Shown piece by piece: positions 46,789-56,126 of a DNA stretch of 60,714 nucleotides (positions within the stretch are counted from its first letter, which is position 1; every line of letters starts with the position of its first letter). Under the pieces are notes generated by a model, which was given only the letters and a program-made list of their open reading frames with translations, was not told the DNA's origin and did not search any database. Location of the stretch: contig JASEGA010000009.1 in NCBI GenBank assembly GCA_030018315.1, forward strand, positions 1 through 60,714. The letters run 5' to 3'. The stretch comes from a bacterium (lineage in GTDB: Bacteria; Hydrothermota; UBA3073; JACQXS01; JAGMCI01). Made by a program: the position numbers and the translations under genes.

Positions 46789-47889
46789 CTATTTCTCTTT
46801 CTTAAATCTGTCCTGTAGCTTCTTTTTAACTTCAGGTAGTGTAGTGTATTCCATATCTGCGAGTGGCAACCTATGTGGCTCAAACGGTCCATGTCGTCTC
46901 ATATAATCTGTTATCTCATCTGCCATCCTACGAGAGCGCTCAAATGATGGGTCATCAAACATATCACGTGGACCGATAAGTTTGCCATCTGATAATTGAA
47001 AACCTGCCCCTATCACTCTTGGTGGACCATCAAATCTTGTCGGATTAGCTTCCTTAAATGATACAGGCATAAATGGACCATGATGTGAGCCCCTCATCCA
47101 GCCTGCTACAAGATATGGGAGTGCAAAGCCTTCAAGAACTTCACCCACTGCAGGAAAGCCCGATTGGCTACGCACAATAAGAACTGGGTCGTCCTTGCCT
47201 ACATATTTACCTGCTACGAGAGCAAGCTTTTGAGTTGATGATACAGCTGCTATCTCATTATCAGATTTACGCCACACCCTTTTTATGATGTAATGCTCCT
47301 TTGCCCCTATGAAGACAAGCATATCATAGAGTTCTTCAGGTGCTGAAAATATCACAGTCTCCTGTTTAAACACATCAAGGACTTCAAACTTAAATCCATC
47401 ATGTAAGCTTGGGTCTATCACAAGACCTGCTGTATTAAATGGGTCAGCAAATATCTTGTAAAGTGGCAAATTCCATGCACCCGGTGATGTCTTATCACCC
47501 ATAAAGATAATGAGTGGCTCTGATTTTCTCTCAGTTATCTCCATTTCTGCAACCCCGGGTCCCATACCTTTGACATTGCCAGAAAAGGCATCTGATAAAA
47601 TATCCTGCCCTGCACCATATAGTTTCATACGCTTGGCAAGCTCAGTGCAGTCTTTAAATGTATCCCATGCAAGTTTATGTATGGATTCAGAGTCTTCACC
47701 TTTCTCATGTGTCATAATAAGTTCAAGATCATCACCACAATGCATAACATGGAAATCAATAAGTAAGCCTTTATCCTTCGCTATCTTAAGACTCTCTTCT
47801 GCTTTTTTTAGAATATCAGGATGCGATGAAGAATGCCCTACATACCCACCTATATCTGCTTTTATCACAGATACTGTAACTTTAGCCAT
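46789..47889 (-). CDS. Fructose-1,6-bisphosphate aldolase/phosphatase (archaeal type)
   Basis: The 366-residue protein matches the bifunctional FBP aldolase/phosphatase of archaea and deep-branching bacteria: MAKVTVSVIKADIGGYVGHSSSHPDIL, FHVMHCGDDLELIMTHEKG, GMGPGVAEMEITERKSEP, PVLIVRSQSGFPAVGEVLEG. It catalyses both the aldol condensation of triose phosphates and the phosphatase step, making gluconeogenesis one-way. A strong Shine-Dalgarno site (GGGGGTGA) precedes the ATG. It suggests a gluconeogenic or autotrophic-derived metabolism. Confidence 0.93.
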   Translation of the reverse strand: MAKVTVSVIKADIGGYVGHSSSHPDILKKAEESLKIAKDKGLLIDFHVMHCGDDLELIMTHEKGEDSESIHKLAWDTFKDCTELAKRMKLYGAGQDILSDAFSGNVKGMGPGVAEMEITERKSEPLIIFMGDKTSPGAWNLPLYKIFADPFNTAGLVIDPSLHDGFKFEVLDVFKQETVIFSAPEELYDMLVFIGAKEHYIIKRVWRKSDNEIAAVSSTQKLALVAGKYVGKDDPVLIVRSQSGFPAVGEVLEGFALPYLVAGWMRGSHHGPFMPVSFKEANPTRFDGPPRVIGAGFQLSDGKLIGPRDMFDDPSFERSRRMADEITDYMRRHGPFEPHRLPLADMEYTTLPEVKKKLQDRFKKEK

Positions 47890-47911
47890 AATTCACCCCC
47901 TTTACAAAACC

Positions 47912-48140
47912 CCTAAATCCGAAGTACTAAATCCTATTTTCATAAAATCCTAAATCCTAATTTCTAAATCCTAAACAAATCCCAAAATTAAAATTCCAAA
48001 CCTGCCTGACGGCAGTCAGGTATTCCAAACGCTGTTTGGAATTTGGAGAATTGGAATTTAGATATCGTTTAGAATTTAGTGCTTGGAATTTAGGATTTTT
48101 CATTAGGTTAGGATTTAGAATTTCGTGCTTAGGATTTCTC
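47912..48140. repeat. AAATCCTAA/TTAGGATTT inverted repeat block
   Basis: The left part repeats CTAAATCCTAA-like words, the right part the inverse (TTAGGATTT, TTTGGAATTTGG). The centre carries CCTGAC-GGCA-GTCAGG (48005-48020), a member of the GC-rich palindrome family. Together it can fold into a very long hairpin. Similar to 15341-15472. Confidence 0.65.
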
Positions 48141-48197
48141 ATATTTATAGCCCATATTTGAACTATAACACTCCCGTATTGGATGTCAAGAAATAAA

Positions 48198-48356
48198 TGC
48201 TTTGTTGAATAAATATTTTTGGCACCTTTGATTTTCAACCTCTGACTTGGTTTTAGACAATTTTGACCTTGTCATTCTGAACGAAGTGAAGAATCTCATA
48301 AATTGGTGTCAATCAAGGTGTTGCAAGTTTTGTAAAGTGAATTATTCAACAAAGCA
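48198..48356. mobile_element. 159-bp MITE-like element, copy 2
   Basis: The left end TGCTTTGTTGAATAA and right end TTATTCAACAAAGCA are perfect 15-bp inverted repeats. It is about 97% identical to copy 1 by eye and in the same orientation. It lies just upstream of the lipoprotein promoter region. Confidence 0.85.
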
Positions 48357-48414
48357 AAAAACTTGACAAAATATTAAAGTAATATAAAATTGCTTGTATA
48401 TGAGGAGGTGTAAT

Positions 48415-49185
48415 ATGAGATGGTTTTTCTTAATCCCGGCGTTAGTTGGGCTTACAGCTATCAACTGTGTTAAGCCGACTGAGCCACTAAAGGAAGTAGA
48501 GGATAGCCTTATTGAAGAGCCATTCTTTAAGGCAATTGACAACACATCATGGTCTGGTGACATTATTTTAGGGACAAAGGTGCCTACAAAAGCGTGGAGA
48601 GAGGCAAGTGTCAAGAGCAAGGATTACACAATTAGTGTCATAGGAGACACTGCAAATGTAGGTGTTACAGTTGTATGGGATGTGACCCTAAATGTAGTCT
48701 ATGATAGTGTAGACACTGTCCCAAAGCCTGCCCCGTGTTACAAGGGTAATATTAACTTCCGCTTTGTAAAAGTAGAGAAATGGAAACTAAATGCACTATC
48801 GCCAGCTAATATCAAAGCTGATTCTGCTCTTGATGTACTAAAAATAGATTCAGTCCATGTGCAGTCCAATACGACAGTGATTTCACTTACTAACCCTACT
48901 GCTCTAATGTCAGTTGACACTTGGCCGTTTACATTCAATGTTGGTGATTTAGTTACTATAAGTGTATGGGGACCGGATTCTTCTCATGCTATAGTGCTAC
49001 TACACACTTCCGAAGACAAACATAGATTTGAGTGGGATGGCACCAAATGGGTTATTACAGGGGTACCTGACACAGCCGGTGTTTATTGGTGTTTTATTGA
49101 TGCAATTAATCGAGATGTAATTTTTGACAAAGCTGTTATGGCTGACCGTACCGTAGCGTGGGGTATTCCGTATAAAGTGGAATAG
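48415..49185 (+). CDS. Lipoprotein of unknown function
   Basis: 256 residues from ATG 48415, chosen for its strong Shine-Dalgarno site (GAGGAGGTG, 48402-48410) and because it gives a clean lipoprotein signal (FFLIPALVGLTAINC). The body is beta-rich with no recognised domain; the second half (FEWDGTKWVITGVPDTAGVYWCFIDA) looks like an Ig-like fold. A -35 TTGACA at 48363-48368 lies upstream, next to the MITE. Confidence 0.6.
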   Translation: MRWFFLIPALVGLTAINCVKPTEPLKEVEDSLIEEPFFKAIDNTSWSGDIILGTKVPTKAWREASVKSKDYTISVIGDTANVGVTVVWDVTLNVVYDSVDTVPKPAPCYKGNINFRFVKVEKWKLNALSPANIKADSALDVLKIDSVHVQSNTTVISLTNPTALMSVDTWPFTFNVGDLVTISVWGPDSSHAIVLLHTSEDKHRFEWDGTKWVITGVPDTAGVYWCFIDAINRDVIFDKAVMADRTVAWGIPYKVE

Positions 49186-49271
49186 TTAAATTTAAAAGCA
49201 TCCTAATCACATTTCACACCTTCAATGGGTAACCTCATTTTTATTGTGATTACTTATTAAATTTGCTTAAT

Positions 49272-50606
49272 ATGGCACTACTTTCACCAGAAATTAAAGA
49301 GCTGTTAAAGGATAAGGACTTTGACTCACTTAAAGCTATGCTATCCGAATTAGAGCCAGCTGATATTGCTGAGCTTATTAAACCATTACCCCCACATTCC
49401 AAGATTGCTGTTTTCAATTTACTTGAGTTTAAAATTGCACTTGAAGTATTTGAGCAATTAGAAGTGCACGATGAGATTGACATTTTGAAGTATCTTGATA
49501 AATCTAAAGCTGCAGAGTTATTGAATGAGATGTCCCCTAATGACAGGGCAGACTTATTCATACAGCTTACACAAAGGGAGGCACAGCGTTTTCTATCACT
49601 TATGAGAGAGGAGGAGGCAAGAAATGTAAAGGAACTTATAAGTTACCTGCCTCATACTGCTGGTGGCATTATGACAACTGAATTTGCATGGCTGCCGGAC
49701 TCAGTTACTACAGGGGAGGCAATAGATTTTTTAAGACGAGAAAAGATAGATTTTGATTTTTATCAAATTTATGTCCTTAGTGATAAGAGACAACCTTTAG
49801 GGATTATCTCATTAAAGGGGTTGATTACTTATCCATCAGATACACCTATTAAGAAAATTATGACCAAGATACCAGCTGTTCCATTAAATATGGACCAGGA
49901 GAAGGTAGCTAAACTTATTTATAAATATGACCTCGCCTCCATCCCAGTAGTTGACTCTGATAAAAAGATACGCGGTATCGTTAAAGTAGACGATGCAATT
50001 GATGTGATAGAAGCCGAGCATACAGAGGATGCACATAAGTTTGGTGCTGTCACTTCTGCACCTGAAGATTACCTTTCTGCTAAAGTTATAAATATAGCTA
50101 AATCACGAGTTATTTGGCTTATCGTCTTATTAATTGCAAGCTTTATGTCTGGTACTATAATTGAGAAATACTCTTATGTGCTTAATGCAATGGTATCACT
50201 TACAATTTTTATACCCCTACTACTTGATTCAGCTGGTAATGCGGGGACACAGGCAGCGACTGTCGTTGTGCGTGGCTTAGCTATAGGGGAGATTGAGTTT
50301 AGCTCAATATGGCGTGTTGTAAGGAAAGAGTTTTTGACTGGCATCTTAATGGGGATAGGACTTGGAATACTGACTGCAATGAGAGCACTGGTAGTTAAGA
50401 CAAGTCCACTATTTGGACTTACAGTTGGCATTTCTATGGTTGCAGGTATTTGTGTAGCTACAACTATTGGTGGTATACTTCCTATCATTTTTCAAAAGCT
50501 GAAACTGGACCCCGCCCTTATGTCAAGTCCATTGCTTACTACAATTATGGACTCAACTACACTTCTTATATATTTTGGAGTAGCTATTAAGATACTACAA
50601 ATATGA
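49272..50606 (+). CDS. mgtE: Magnesium transporter MgtE
   Basis: 444 residues from ATG 49272. The N-terminal helical domain (ELEPADIAELIKPLPPHSKIAVFNLL), two CBS domains (IMTTEFAWLPDSVTTGEAIDFLRRE; KIMTKIPAVPLNMDQEKVAKLIYKYDLASIPVVD) and five transmembrane helices (SFMSGTIIEKY, LLLDSAGNAGTQAATVVVRGLA) are in the usual order. It is a Mg-gated channel. The next gene overlaps its end by 4 nt. Confidence 0.95.
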   Translation: MALLSPEIKELLKDKDFDSLKAMLSELEPADIAELIKPLPPHSKIAVFNLLEFKIALEVFEQLEVHDEIDILKYLDKSKAAELLNEMSPNDRADLFIQLTQREAQRFLSLMREEEARNVKELISYLPHTAGGIMTTEFAWLPDSVTTGEAIDFLRREKIDFDFYQIYVLSDKRQPLGIISLKGLITYPSDTPIKKIMTKIPAVPLNMDQEKVAKLIYKYDLASIPVVDSDKKIRGIVKVDDAIDVIEAEHTEDAHKFGAVTSAPEDYLSAKVINIAKSRVIWLIVLLIASFMSGTIIEKYSYVLNAMVSLTIFIPLLLDSAGNAGTQAATVVVRGLAIGEIEFSSIWRVVRKEFLTGILMGIGLGILTAMRALVVKTSPLFGLTVGISMVAGICVATTIGGILPIIFQKLKLDPALMSSPLLTTIMDSTTLLIYFGVAIKILQI

Positions 50607-51568
50607 AAGCTAAGATTGAATCTAATGGGGCTATACTTCTTGGCGATTGCTTAACTTGTGATGCCCACTTTAATAGACCAATAAGGGTGGTGACACATGC
50701 TCACCTTGACCACATACTGGGACTTGAAGACAGTATCAACGAGTGTGAGCAAGTGTTGATGACATCTCAAACAATGGATATGGTTAAAATTATAAGGGGA
50801 AATAAACTCGTCAATTCGCAAAAAATACACTGCCTACAGTATGGAACTCCATTTATCTATGGAAATGAAAAAATAACCCTATACCCAGCTCATCATATTA
50901 TTGGGTCAGCTCAAGTTCTCCTTAACTCTGACTCTCGTATAGTTTATACAGGTGATTTTAGGCTGTGCAGCAATATCATTGAAGCAGATACACTTGTTAT
51001 TGAAGCAACTTATGGAAACCCACAAAGAAGACGTAAGTTTAAAAATGAAGTCAAATCAAGGCTTATTGATTTAATTAAAGAGTCACTTAAAGTTGGGTCA
51101 GTGTATATATTTGGTTATTATGGTAAATTACAAGAAGCGCTCGAATTTGTCCATAATGCAAATATTGGGGTCCCAGTGGTGGTACCAGAAAAGGTGTTTA
51201 AAATGATGCAAATGTGTGAGAAGTATGGGATGGAGTTTGGTAAGTATATTTGTTCAACATCTACTGAGGCCAAAGGGCTTTCGCAATTTATTGGCCTTTA
51301 CCATATGGGGGCAAGACAGTGGGTAGGTAAGGATGCCGTTAAGATTTACTTATCTGGATGGGAATTTAAAGAACCAGTTAAAAAGGAAAGTGAAACCGAA
51401 TTTACAGTCGCATACTCTGACCATGCAGACTTTGACGACCTTATTGAATATGTTAAATTAAGTAAGCCTAAACTTGTCATAACTGACAATAAGAGAGTAG
51501 GTGATGCAGTAACTCTTGCACAAGAGATAAAAAAACAGCTCGGTATCCAAGCTTACCCAATGCCATAA
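50603..51568 (+). CDS. Metallo-beta-lactamase/beta-CASP nuclease (archaeal mRNA 3'-end processing type)
   Basis: 321 residues: the MBL metal site VTHAHLDHILGL, YPAHHIIGSAQVLLNSDSRIVYTGDFRL, and EATYGNPQRRRKF, then a beta-CASP-like region with IYLSGWEF and AYSDHADFDDLIEYV. It resembles the archaeal family annotated as mRNA 3'-end processing factor or SNM1-like exonuclease. The substrate in bacteria is unknown; DNA repair and RNA trimming are both possible. It is translationally coupled to mgtE. Confidence 0.8.
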   Translation: MKAKIESNGAILLGDCLTCDAHFNRPIRVVTHAHLDHILGLEDSINECEQVLMTSQTMDMVKIIRGNKLVNSQKIHCLQYGTPFIYGNEKITLYPAHHIIGSAQVLLNSDSRIVYTGDFRLCSNIIEADTLVIEATYGNPQRRRKFKNEVKSRLIDLIKESLKVGSVYIFGYYGKLQEALEFVHNANIGVPVVVPEKVFKMMQMCEKYGMEFGKYICSTSTEAKGLSQFIGLYHMGARQWVGKDAVKIYLSGWEFKEPVKKESETEFTVAYSDHADFDDLIEYVKLSKPKLVITDNKRVGDAVTLAQEIKKQLGIQAYPMP

Positions 51569-51649
51569 ATGTAACCATTTACTTATCTAAGCCAAATTTT
51601 GCTCATTTCCTTACTAACGCAAGTCTTAAAACTCAAAAGTTAAACCTAC

Positions 51650-51697
51650 AACTTAAAAGTCAAAAACTTTATTCTTTTCTTCTACTTTTAAGTTTTT
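51650..51697 (+). terminator. Intrinsic terminator-like hairpin
   Basis: ACTTAAAAGT (51651-51660) pairs with ACTTTTAAGT (51684-51693), extended by one A-T pair, and TTTT follows at 51694-51697. It ends the mgtE-nuclease transcript before the convergent MBL gene. The loop is long (23 nt) and the stem AT-rich. Confidence 0.45.
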
Positions 51698-52259
51698 ATA
51701 AATAGAGTGGCATCTCCTCACCAACTGTTGTTGGTGGACCGTGGCCTGGGCAGATTTTGGTGTCAGGCGGTAGTATCATAATCTTATTTCTTATACTTTT
51801 TAAAATATCGCGTTCATCACCACCTGGCAGTTCCGTATTCCCATAGCCTCCACAAAATATTGTATCACCACTTAAAAGTATATTTTCTATAAGGAAACAA
51901 CAGCTACCAGGTGTATGACCTGGTGTATGAATAACTTTAATTGAGGTTTTACCAAATTTGAGGAAAGCTCCATCATTGATTTCAAAATCAAATATATTAG
52001 ATGTTTTATCAAGAGGTGCTACCTCAAGTGGATGAATTCCGGCTCTCACATTAAGTGCATTTTTGACATCAATTAGAGCTTGTGTATGGTCAAAGTGGTT
52101 GTGTGTCAAAAGTATAATTTTTACATAAAGCCCATCACATGCAGCAATAATCTTATCAGCTTCTGCACCCGGGTCAACAATTACACCTTCGTTTTCTAAG
52201 CTTAAAATGTAAGCATTAGTCTCTAAAGGACCAACAACTATCCTTTGAAGCTTTATCAT
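51696..52259 (-). CDS. MBL-fold hydrolase, glyoxalase II-like
   Basis: 187 residues: LETNAYILSLENEGVIVDPGAEAD, the metal site LTHNHFDHTQAL, IHTPGHTPGSCCFLIE, LSGDTIFCGGYG, and ICPGHGPPTTVGEE. This is the small hydroxyacylglutathione hydrolase-like family. Thioester or similar substrates are likely. It is downstream of birA in the same direction, separated by a dispersed repeat. Confidence 0.88.
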   Translation of the reverse strand: MIKLQRIVVGPLETNAYILSLENEGVIVDPGAEADKIIAACDGLYVKIILLTHNHFDHTQALIDVKNALNVRAGIHPLEVAPLDKTSNIFDFEINDGAFLKFGKTSIKVIHTPGHTPGSCCFLIENILLSGDTIFCGGYGNTELPGGDERDILKSIRNKIMILPPDTKICPGHGPPTTVGEEMPLYL

Positions 52260-52263
52260 AAAT

Positions 52264-52299
52264 GAGATTGCTTCGTCATTTCGTTCCTTGCAATGACGA
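52264..52299. repeat. Dispersed GAGATTGCTTCG...GCAATGACGA repeat
   Basis: The left GATTGCTTCGTCATT and right GCAATGACGA are inverted partners (CGTCATT / AATGACG). It is related to 43741-43780 and fills the birA-MBL gap. Confidence 0.6.
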
Positions 52300-52311
52300 G
52301 AAAGGATAACA

Positions 52312-53043
52312 TCACCTTATGAACTCAACTTCTGATGGTGTCAACTTACTTATTATACCAGTGGCTTCCCTAAGTAGTAGGCTACCATCACATTCAATAT
52401 CACAAAATTCACCTAATATTTCATCACCCTTTACTTTAATTATTACCCTTTCACCTAACAACAAAAGGCGGCTTTTTATAAGATTTAATATGTCTTCTCG
52501 TTCAATGTTATTTTCAAAATTAATGATAAACTCGTTCAAAAACTCTTCATTATCAATTTGGGAGCCAAGTTCTATCCTTAAAGAAGTGGCATCCGGTAAC
52601 TCTTTTGGGAAGTTTACTTGATTTAAATTAACTCCTACTCCAATAACTAATTTTTCACCTTCACTCTCTGTCAGTATACCACCTATTTTTTTACCCCTAA
52701 TTAAAATATCATTTGGCCACCTTATTCCTGTGGTTAATGGGCTAAATTTCTTAATCGTCTCAACAATACTAAATGCAGTCCTCAGTGATGGAATAGATAT
52801 CTGACTGCCGTCGGGCAAGTTTTTTGGTGTTACAATGCTACACCATAGTCCACCTTTTGGAGACCACCAATACCTACCCCATCTCCCTTTCCCTTTGGTT
52901 TGTTCATTGGCTACTATAATAAAGTAATCAGGCATCTCATTATTTTGGAGCAGCTCCTTTGCAGTCTCATTTGTAGAAGCCAATGTTTCATAGGAATAAA
53001 TTTTTTTAAAAAGATGAGGTCTCGCTTCTTTTGGTTCTTCCAT
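52312..53043 (-). CDS. birA: Biotin--[acetyl-CoA-carboxylase] ligase
   Basis: 243 residues, catalytic form without the N-terminal DNA-binding domain. Motifs: SYETLASTNETAKELL, ANEQTKGKGRWGRYWWSPKGGLWCSIV (GRGRxxR-type biotin site reads GKGRWGR), IRWPNDILIRGKKIGGILTE, IGVGVNLNQ. It attaches biotin to carboxyl-carrier protein. Residues about 78-83 (LPDGSQ) are encoded by a copy of the palindromic repeat family. Its promoter is of leaderless type, and the lack of a DNA-binding domain means it is not a repressor. Confidence 0.93.
   Translation of the reverse strand: MEEPKEARPHLFKKIYSYETLASTNETAKELLQNNEMPDYFIIVANEQTKGKGRWGRYWWSPKGGLWCSIVTPKNLPDGSQISIPSLRTAFSIVETIKKFSPLTTGIRWPNDILIRGKKIGGILTESEGEKLVIGVGVNLNQVNFPKELPDATSLRIELGSQIDNEEFLNEFIINFENNIEREDILNLIKSRLLLLGERVIIKVKGDEILGEFCDIECDGSLLLREATGIISKLTPSEVEFIR
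52801..52819. repeat. Palindrome-family fragment within birA
   Basis: The minus strand reads CTTGCCCGACGGCAGTCAG. TGCCCGACGGCA is shared with 42000-42037, and ACGGCAGTCAG with 48001-48020. It encodes LPDGSQ in frame. Confidence 0.55.
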
Positions 53044-53052
53044 CTTGCAATT

Positions 53053-53081
53053 ACAATAATGGAGGTATTCATTTTTGTCAA
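53053..53081 (-). promoter_or_regulatory. Promoter of birA (leaderless type)
   Basis: Minus strand: -35 TTGACA (53081-53076), 17-nt spacer, -10 TATTGT (53058-53053). The ATG at 53043 follows after 9 nt. Confidence 0.65.
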
Positions 53082-53168
53082 CTCAAAAAATGAGTAAAAA
53101 AACTGTTAGGTAAAAAAAATAAAAATTAGAACTTTTTGCTGAAAAGTAACACTTTTTGCAAAAAAACT

Positions 53169-53189
53169 TGCTTTGTTGAATAAATATTT
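53169..53189. mobile_element. Solo end of the MITE-like element
   Basis: TGCTTTGTTGAATAAATATTT matches the left 21 bases of copy 2 (48198) except where that copy varies; the rest of the element is absent. The 53044-53260 gap shows no other feature. Confidence 0.6.
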
Positions 53190-53260
53190 CAGGGTAGAAT
53201 TCCCAGTAAGATTATAAGCTCAGTTTTAAATTAGATTTATTTAAAATAGATTTGGTGTTC

Positions 53261-55192
53261 TCATTTTCTCGGTCTTTCCAATAAAGTAATAAACTTTTTT
53301 GCCTTTGGGTGGAATGAATCCAGTCTTAAAGTCTTCCAAAAACTATCGAGAGCATTGTCAATAAGACCAAGTTTATAATTAATAAGACCGGAGAGATAGT
53401 AAAGCTCTGGTTCGTAAGGCAGGTTTTTAAGACATAATTTAGCATACCTTAAAGCATTTTTAAAATTTCCTTCTCTATAATAGAGAAAAGAAACCCTTAA
53501 TATAGAATCGGGATAATTGCTTTTAAGGTAGTTTGTTTTTGCTTTAGAGAGAACTTCCTTCTTTTCCTGAATAAGGCCTAGAAGAAATAGGCGTTCTTTT
53601 CTATTGAGTTCCCTCAATTTATTTATACCATTTGTAAATAGCTCTGCCAGAACCTCTATACCACGGTGCCTTTGATAGCTTTTAAGGAGACTAAACCCCA
53701 TCTTGTACCTGACATTAATATTTGAAGGAGATAAAAACATTGCCTTTTTGTAAAAATCAGATGCTTCTGCAAAGCGGTTGTTCTTAAATAATAGGTTACC
53801 GGTCCTTATGTATGGTTCAACTTTTTGTGGTTCGTCCTTTATTGCTTCTTTATAGTAATCATCAGCGTAGAAAAGGGGACTGTTTCGACGCCTAAATTCA
53901 GGAGAAAGTGATGGTCTGTGTCTCTCAAATAAATTGCCAATGAGAAAAAAAAGTCTTGCAAATGAAAATTCTTTCTCTGTAGTCTTTTTTGCTCTCTCCT
54001 TCACATTGAAGTCCTTTAAGATAAGCCCTTTTAGCCTCATCTCTCAATTCCCTTTCATAGTAGAGATTTCCAAGCGAGATGTATGCGTGGGAATCTTCGG
54101 GCTTCAATTTTATAGCCTTTTTATAGCTTTTTTCTGCTTTGTAAAATTCCCTCAGTTGTGTATATAGTCTACCAAGTAGAATATGAGTATTGTGATTATT
54201 CGGGTTTATTTTGATGTAATTATAAAGAAGCTTCGCAGCTATCGTAAGTGTTGGTTTAGATTCTTGTTCCCACTTCTGGCTGAGCAAAAGCGCAGTATTA
54301 CCGAAGTGGTAGTAGACTCTGTTTTTTCTTTTCTTTTTGGGAGTTTTTTCCACAATAGAGAGCAATTTCTCAGCTCGATGATACATAGTGTGGTACCTTA
54401 TCACTTCTTCATAACCTCGGTTTGCAATCTCTCCACGTTTATCTTCATGAGTTAAATAATATTCTGCAAGCTCTATAAAGTTATTAGGTTTATATGTTAC
54501 TAAATGATATCTGTCCTTGAATAGGTCTAAAAGACCGTTTGTAATGTACTCAGATAAAAGCATCCTACCACAAGCCATAACCTGAAATACTCTAGTATTG
54601 ACACCGTTAGAAAAACTCTCATTTAAACCAATTTTTGACTTACTGGACACTGCTACAGCTTCCTCTGGAGAAATTCTTTTCTCTCCTATATTTGGTTTAT
54701 GCATTACATCAAACCTTCTCTTTAGTTCATTTAATATTGCAATTCTCTTGAGACGAAAACGCCTACTCGTAATTCCAACAAACACAATATCGTAGATTCT
54801 CTCTTCCTTGTACGGCTTATATATCTCAATATCAACACCACGGGGTAACTAATGAGCATTAAATCCCATTTTTAAAAATCTTAAGGCACAATCCTTCTGG
54901 TCTACAAGTGTAAGGTCAAAAGAGTGTGCGTACTCCTTTTGCCAATAAAAATTAATAGGAGTATCTATAGTATACCAGACACTCAGTGCCGATGCCTCAT
55001 GTATATCATATCATATGGAGGAAATGGGAAGCTCATTGAGGTAAAAAGAATAAAATCGGGACTCTCTCCAATACTTCCTAAAACTTCCCTTATTGAAAAA
55101 TCTGCTTGTGTGGTGGGTGTATTTATTACAGTATGACCCATTTTTCTAAGTTCCTTATCAAAATATGGTTTACCTAGGGAAAGGATAAACAT
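53261..55192 (-). pseudogene. Glycosyltransferase (CgeB-like) - TPR protein, broken at three sites
   Basis: Read through, this is one gene of about 640 codons. The start (ATG 55192, 1 nt after the HprK-like stop) gives FILSLGKPYFDKELRKMGHTV. A 5-base tandem duplication (GATATGATAT, about 55004-55015) shifts the frame. The next frame carries SVWYTIDTPINFYWQ and DCALRFLKMGFNAH, a TAG at about 54848 where relatives have Trp, then LPRGVDIEIYKPY and the donor-site region FSNGVNTRVFQVMACGRMLLSEY. TPR repeats follow, with one more single-base shift near 54010, to the end at 53261. It belongs to a RiPP-like cluster and probably decorated its product or a surface target. Confidence 0.75.
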
Positions 55193-55193
55193 C

Positions 55194-56126
55194 TTAAAAT
55201 AGCTCCTCGGTAATTTTTTCTATCCAACCTTTACCTAATTCAATCATATAACACTCTGTTTCTTTCACAAGGTCAAAAATAAAATCAAATCTCTTTCTAT
55301 CATCCGGGTAGAACAGTCTTGTTGAAGAGAAATTCATTTTATCTCCAAATATTCTGCAGAGTGTATCCTTTTTCCCTATGCTCTTGACTTTTAATCCTTG
55401 GCATTTAGAAAAACAAGGTAAGAGTATTTTGTGTAAAATACTCTTACCTAAAGTAGGAAAAACCTCATTTAGTTTTATAGTATAATTCTTGACAAAAGGA
55501 TTCAATTCAGGATAAAGACGCAGGAGCTCGTAATCTGCATGAGATGGCCAATAACATGAGAATAGCTCCCACTTTCCTCTTTCCTTTTTCAATAGTACCA
55601 TATCATCATCTAAAAAACTAAACCCTTTTCTAAGTAGTGAAATACAGAGGGTAGTCTTTCCACTCCCACTAGGTCCTACTAATAGGTATCCACGCCCATC
55701 TCTTGATACTGCCGCAGAATGTAGGGGAATATAACCTCGACAGCCAAGTGAGAATGATATTCCTTGTGAGAGCGCTCTATTGCACAGAAATTGCTTTTCG
55801 CGTGCATTCCTCTTTATATAAACTGTCTCTGTTAATCTATGCTCATCATAGACAATAAACATCTCATCATCCCATTTTTGTAGGTAAATATTCCCGTCTT
55901 TATATGTTACAAAATTGAACAGCTTCTCTGGTGGGCTTGAAGGAAAATGTCTTACACTTGTTTTAGATAAAAGAAACTGTCCCCTTAATTTAGGAAACTT
56001 ATTTGAGTAGAGATATGTAACTACAATACTATCATCTATAGAGCCAAGGATAGGAATATTCAATGAACTGAGTAGTTCTCTATTGTTTAATATTAACTTT
56101 AGATGAGGCTTTTCAATAATAATCAT
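55194..56126 (-). CDS. HPr-kinase-like ATPase
   Basis: 310 residues. The C-terminal half (about 150-300) holds an HprK-like P-loop: HSAAVSRDGRGYLLVGPSGSGKTTLCISLLRKGFSFLDDDMVLL. The N-terminal half is unlike true HprK. Such HprK-related proteins accompany PqqD-like proteins in peptide-modification clusters, including lasso peptides where they phosphorylate the precursor. It overlaps the radical SAM gene upstream by 4 nt, so it is in the same operon. Confidence 0.78.
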   Translation of the reverse strand: MIIIEKPHLKLILNNRELLSSLNIPILGSIDDSIVVTYLYSNKFPKLRGQFLLSKTSVRHFPSSPPEKLFNFVTYKDGNIYLQKWDDEMFIVYDEHRLTETVYIKRNAREKQFLCNRALSQGISFSLGCRGYIPLHSAAVSRDGRGYLLVGPSGSGKTTLCISLLRKGFSFLDDDMVLLKKERGKWELFSCYWPSHADYELLRLYPELNPFVKNYTIKLNEVFPTLGKSILHKILLPCFSKCQGLKVKSIGKKDTLCRIFGDKMNFSSTRLFYPDDRKRFDFIFDLVKETECYMIELGKGWIEKITEELF

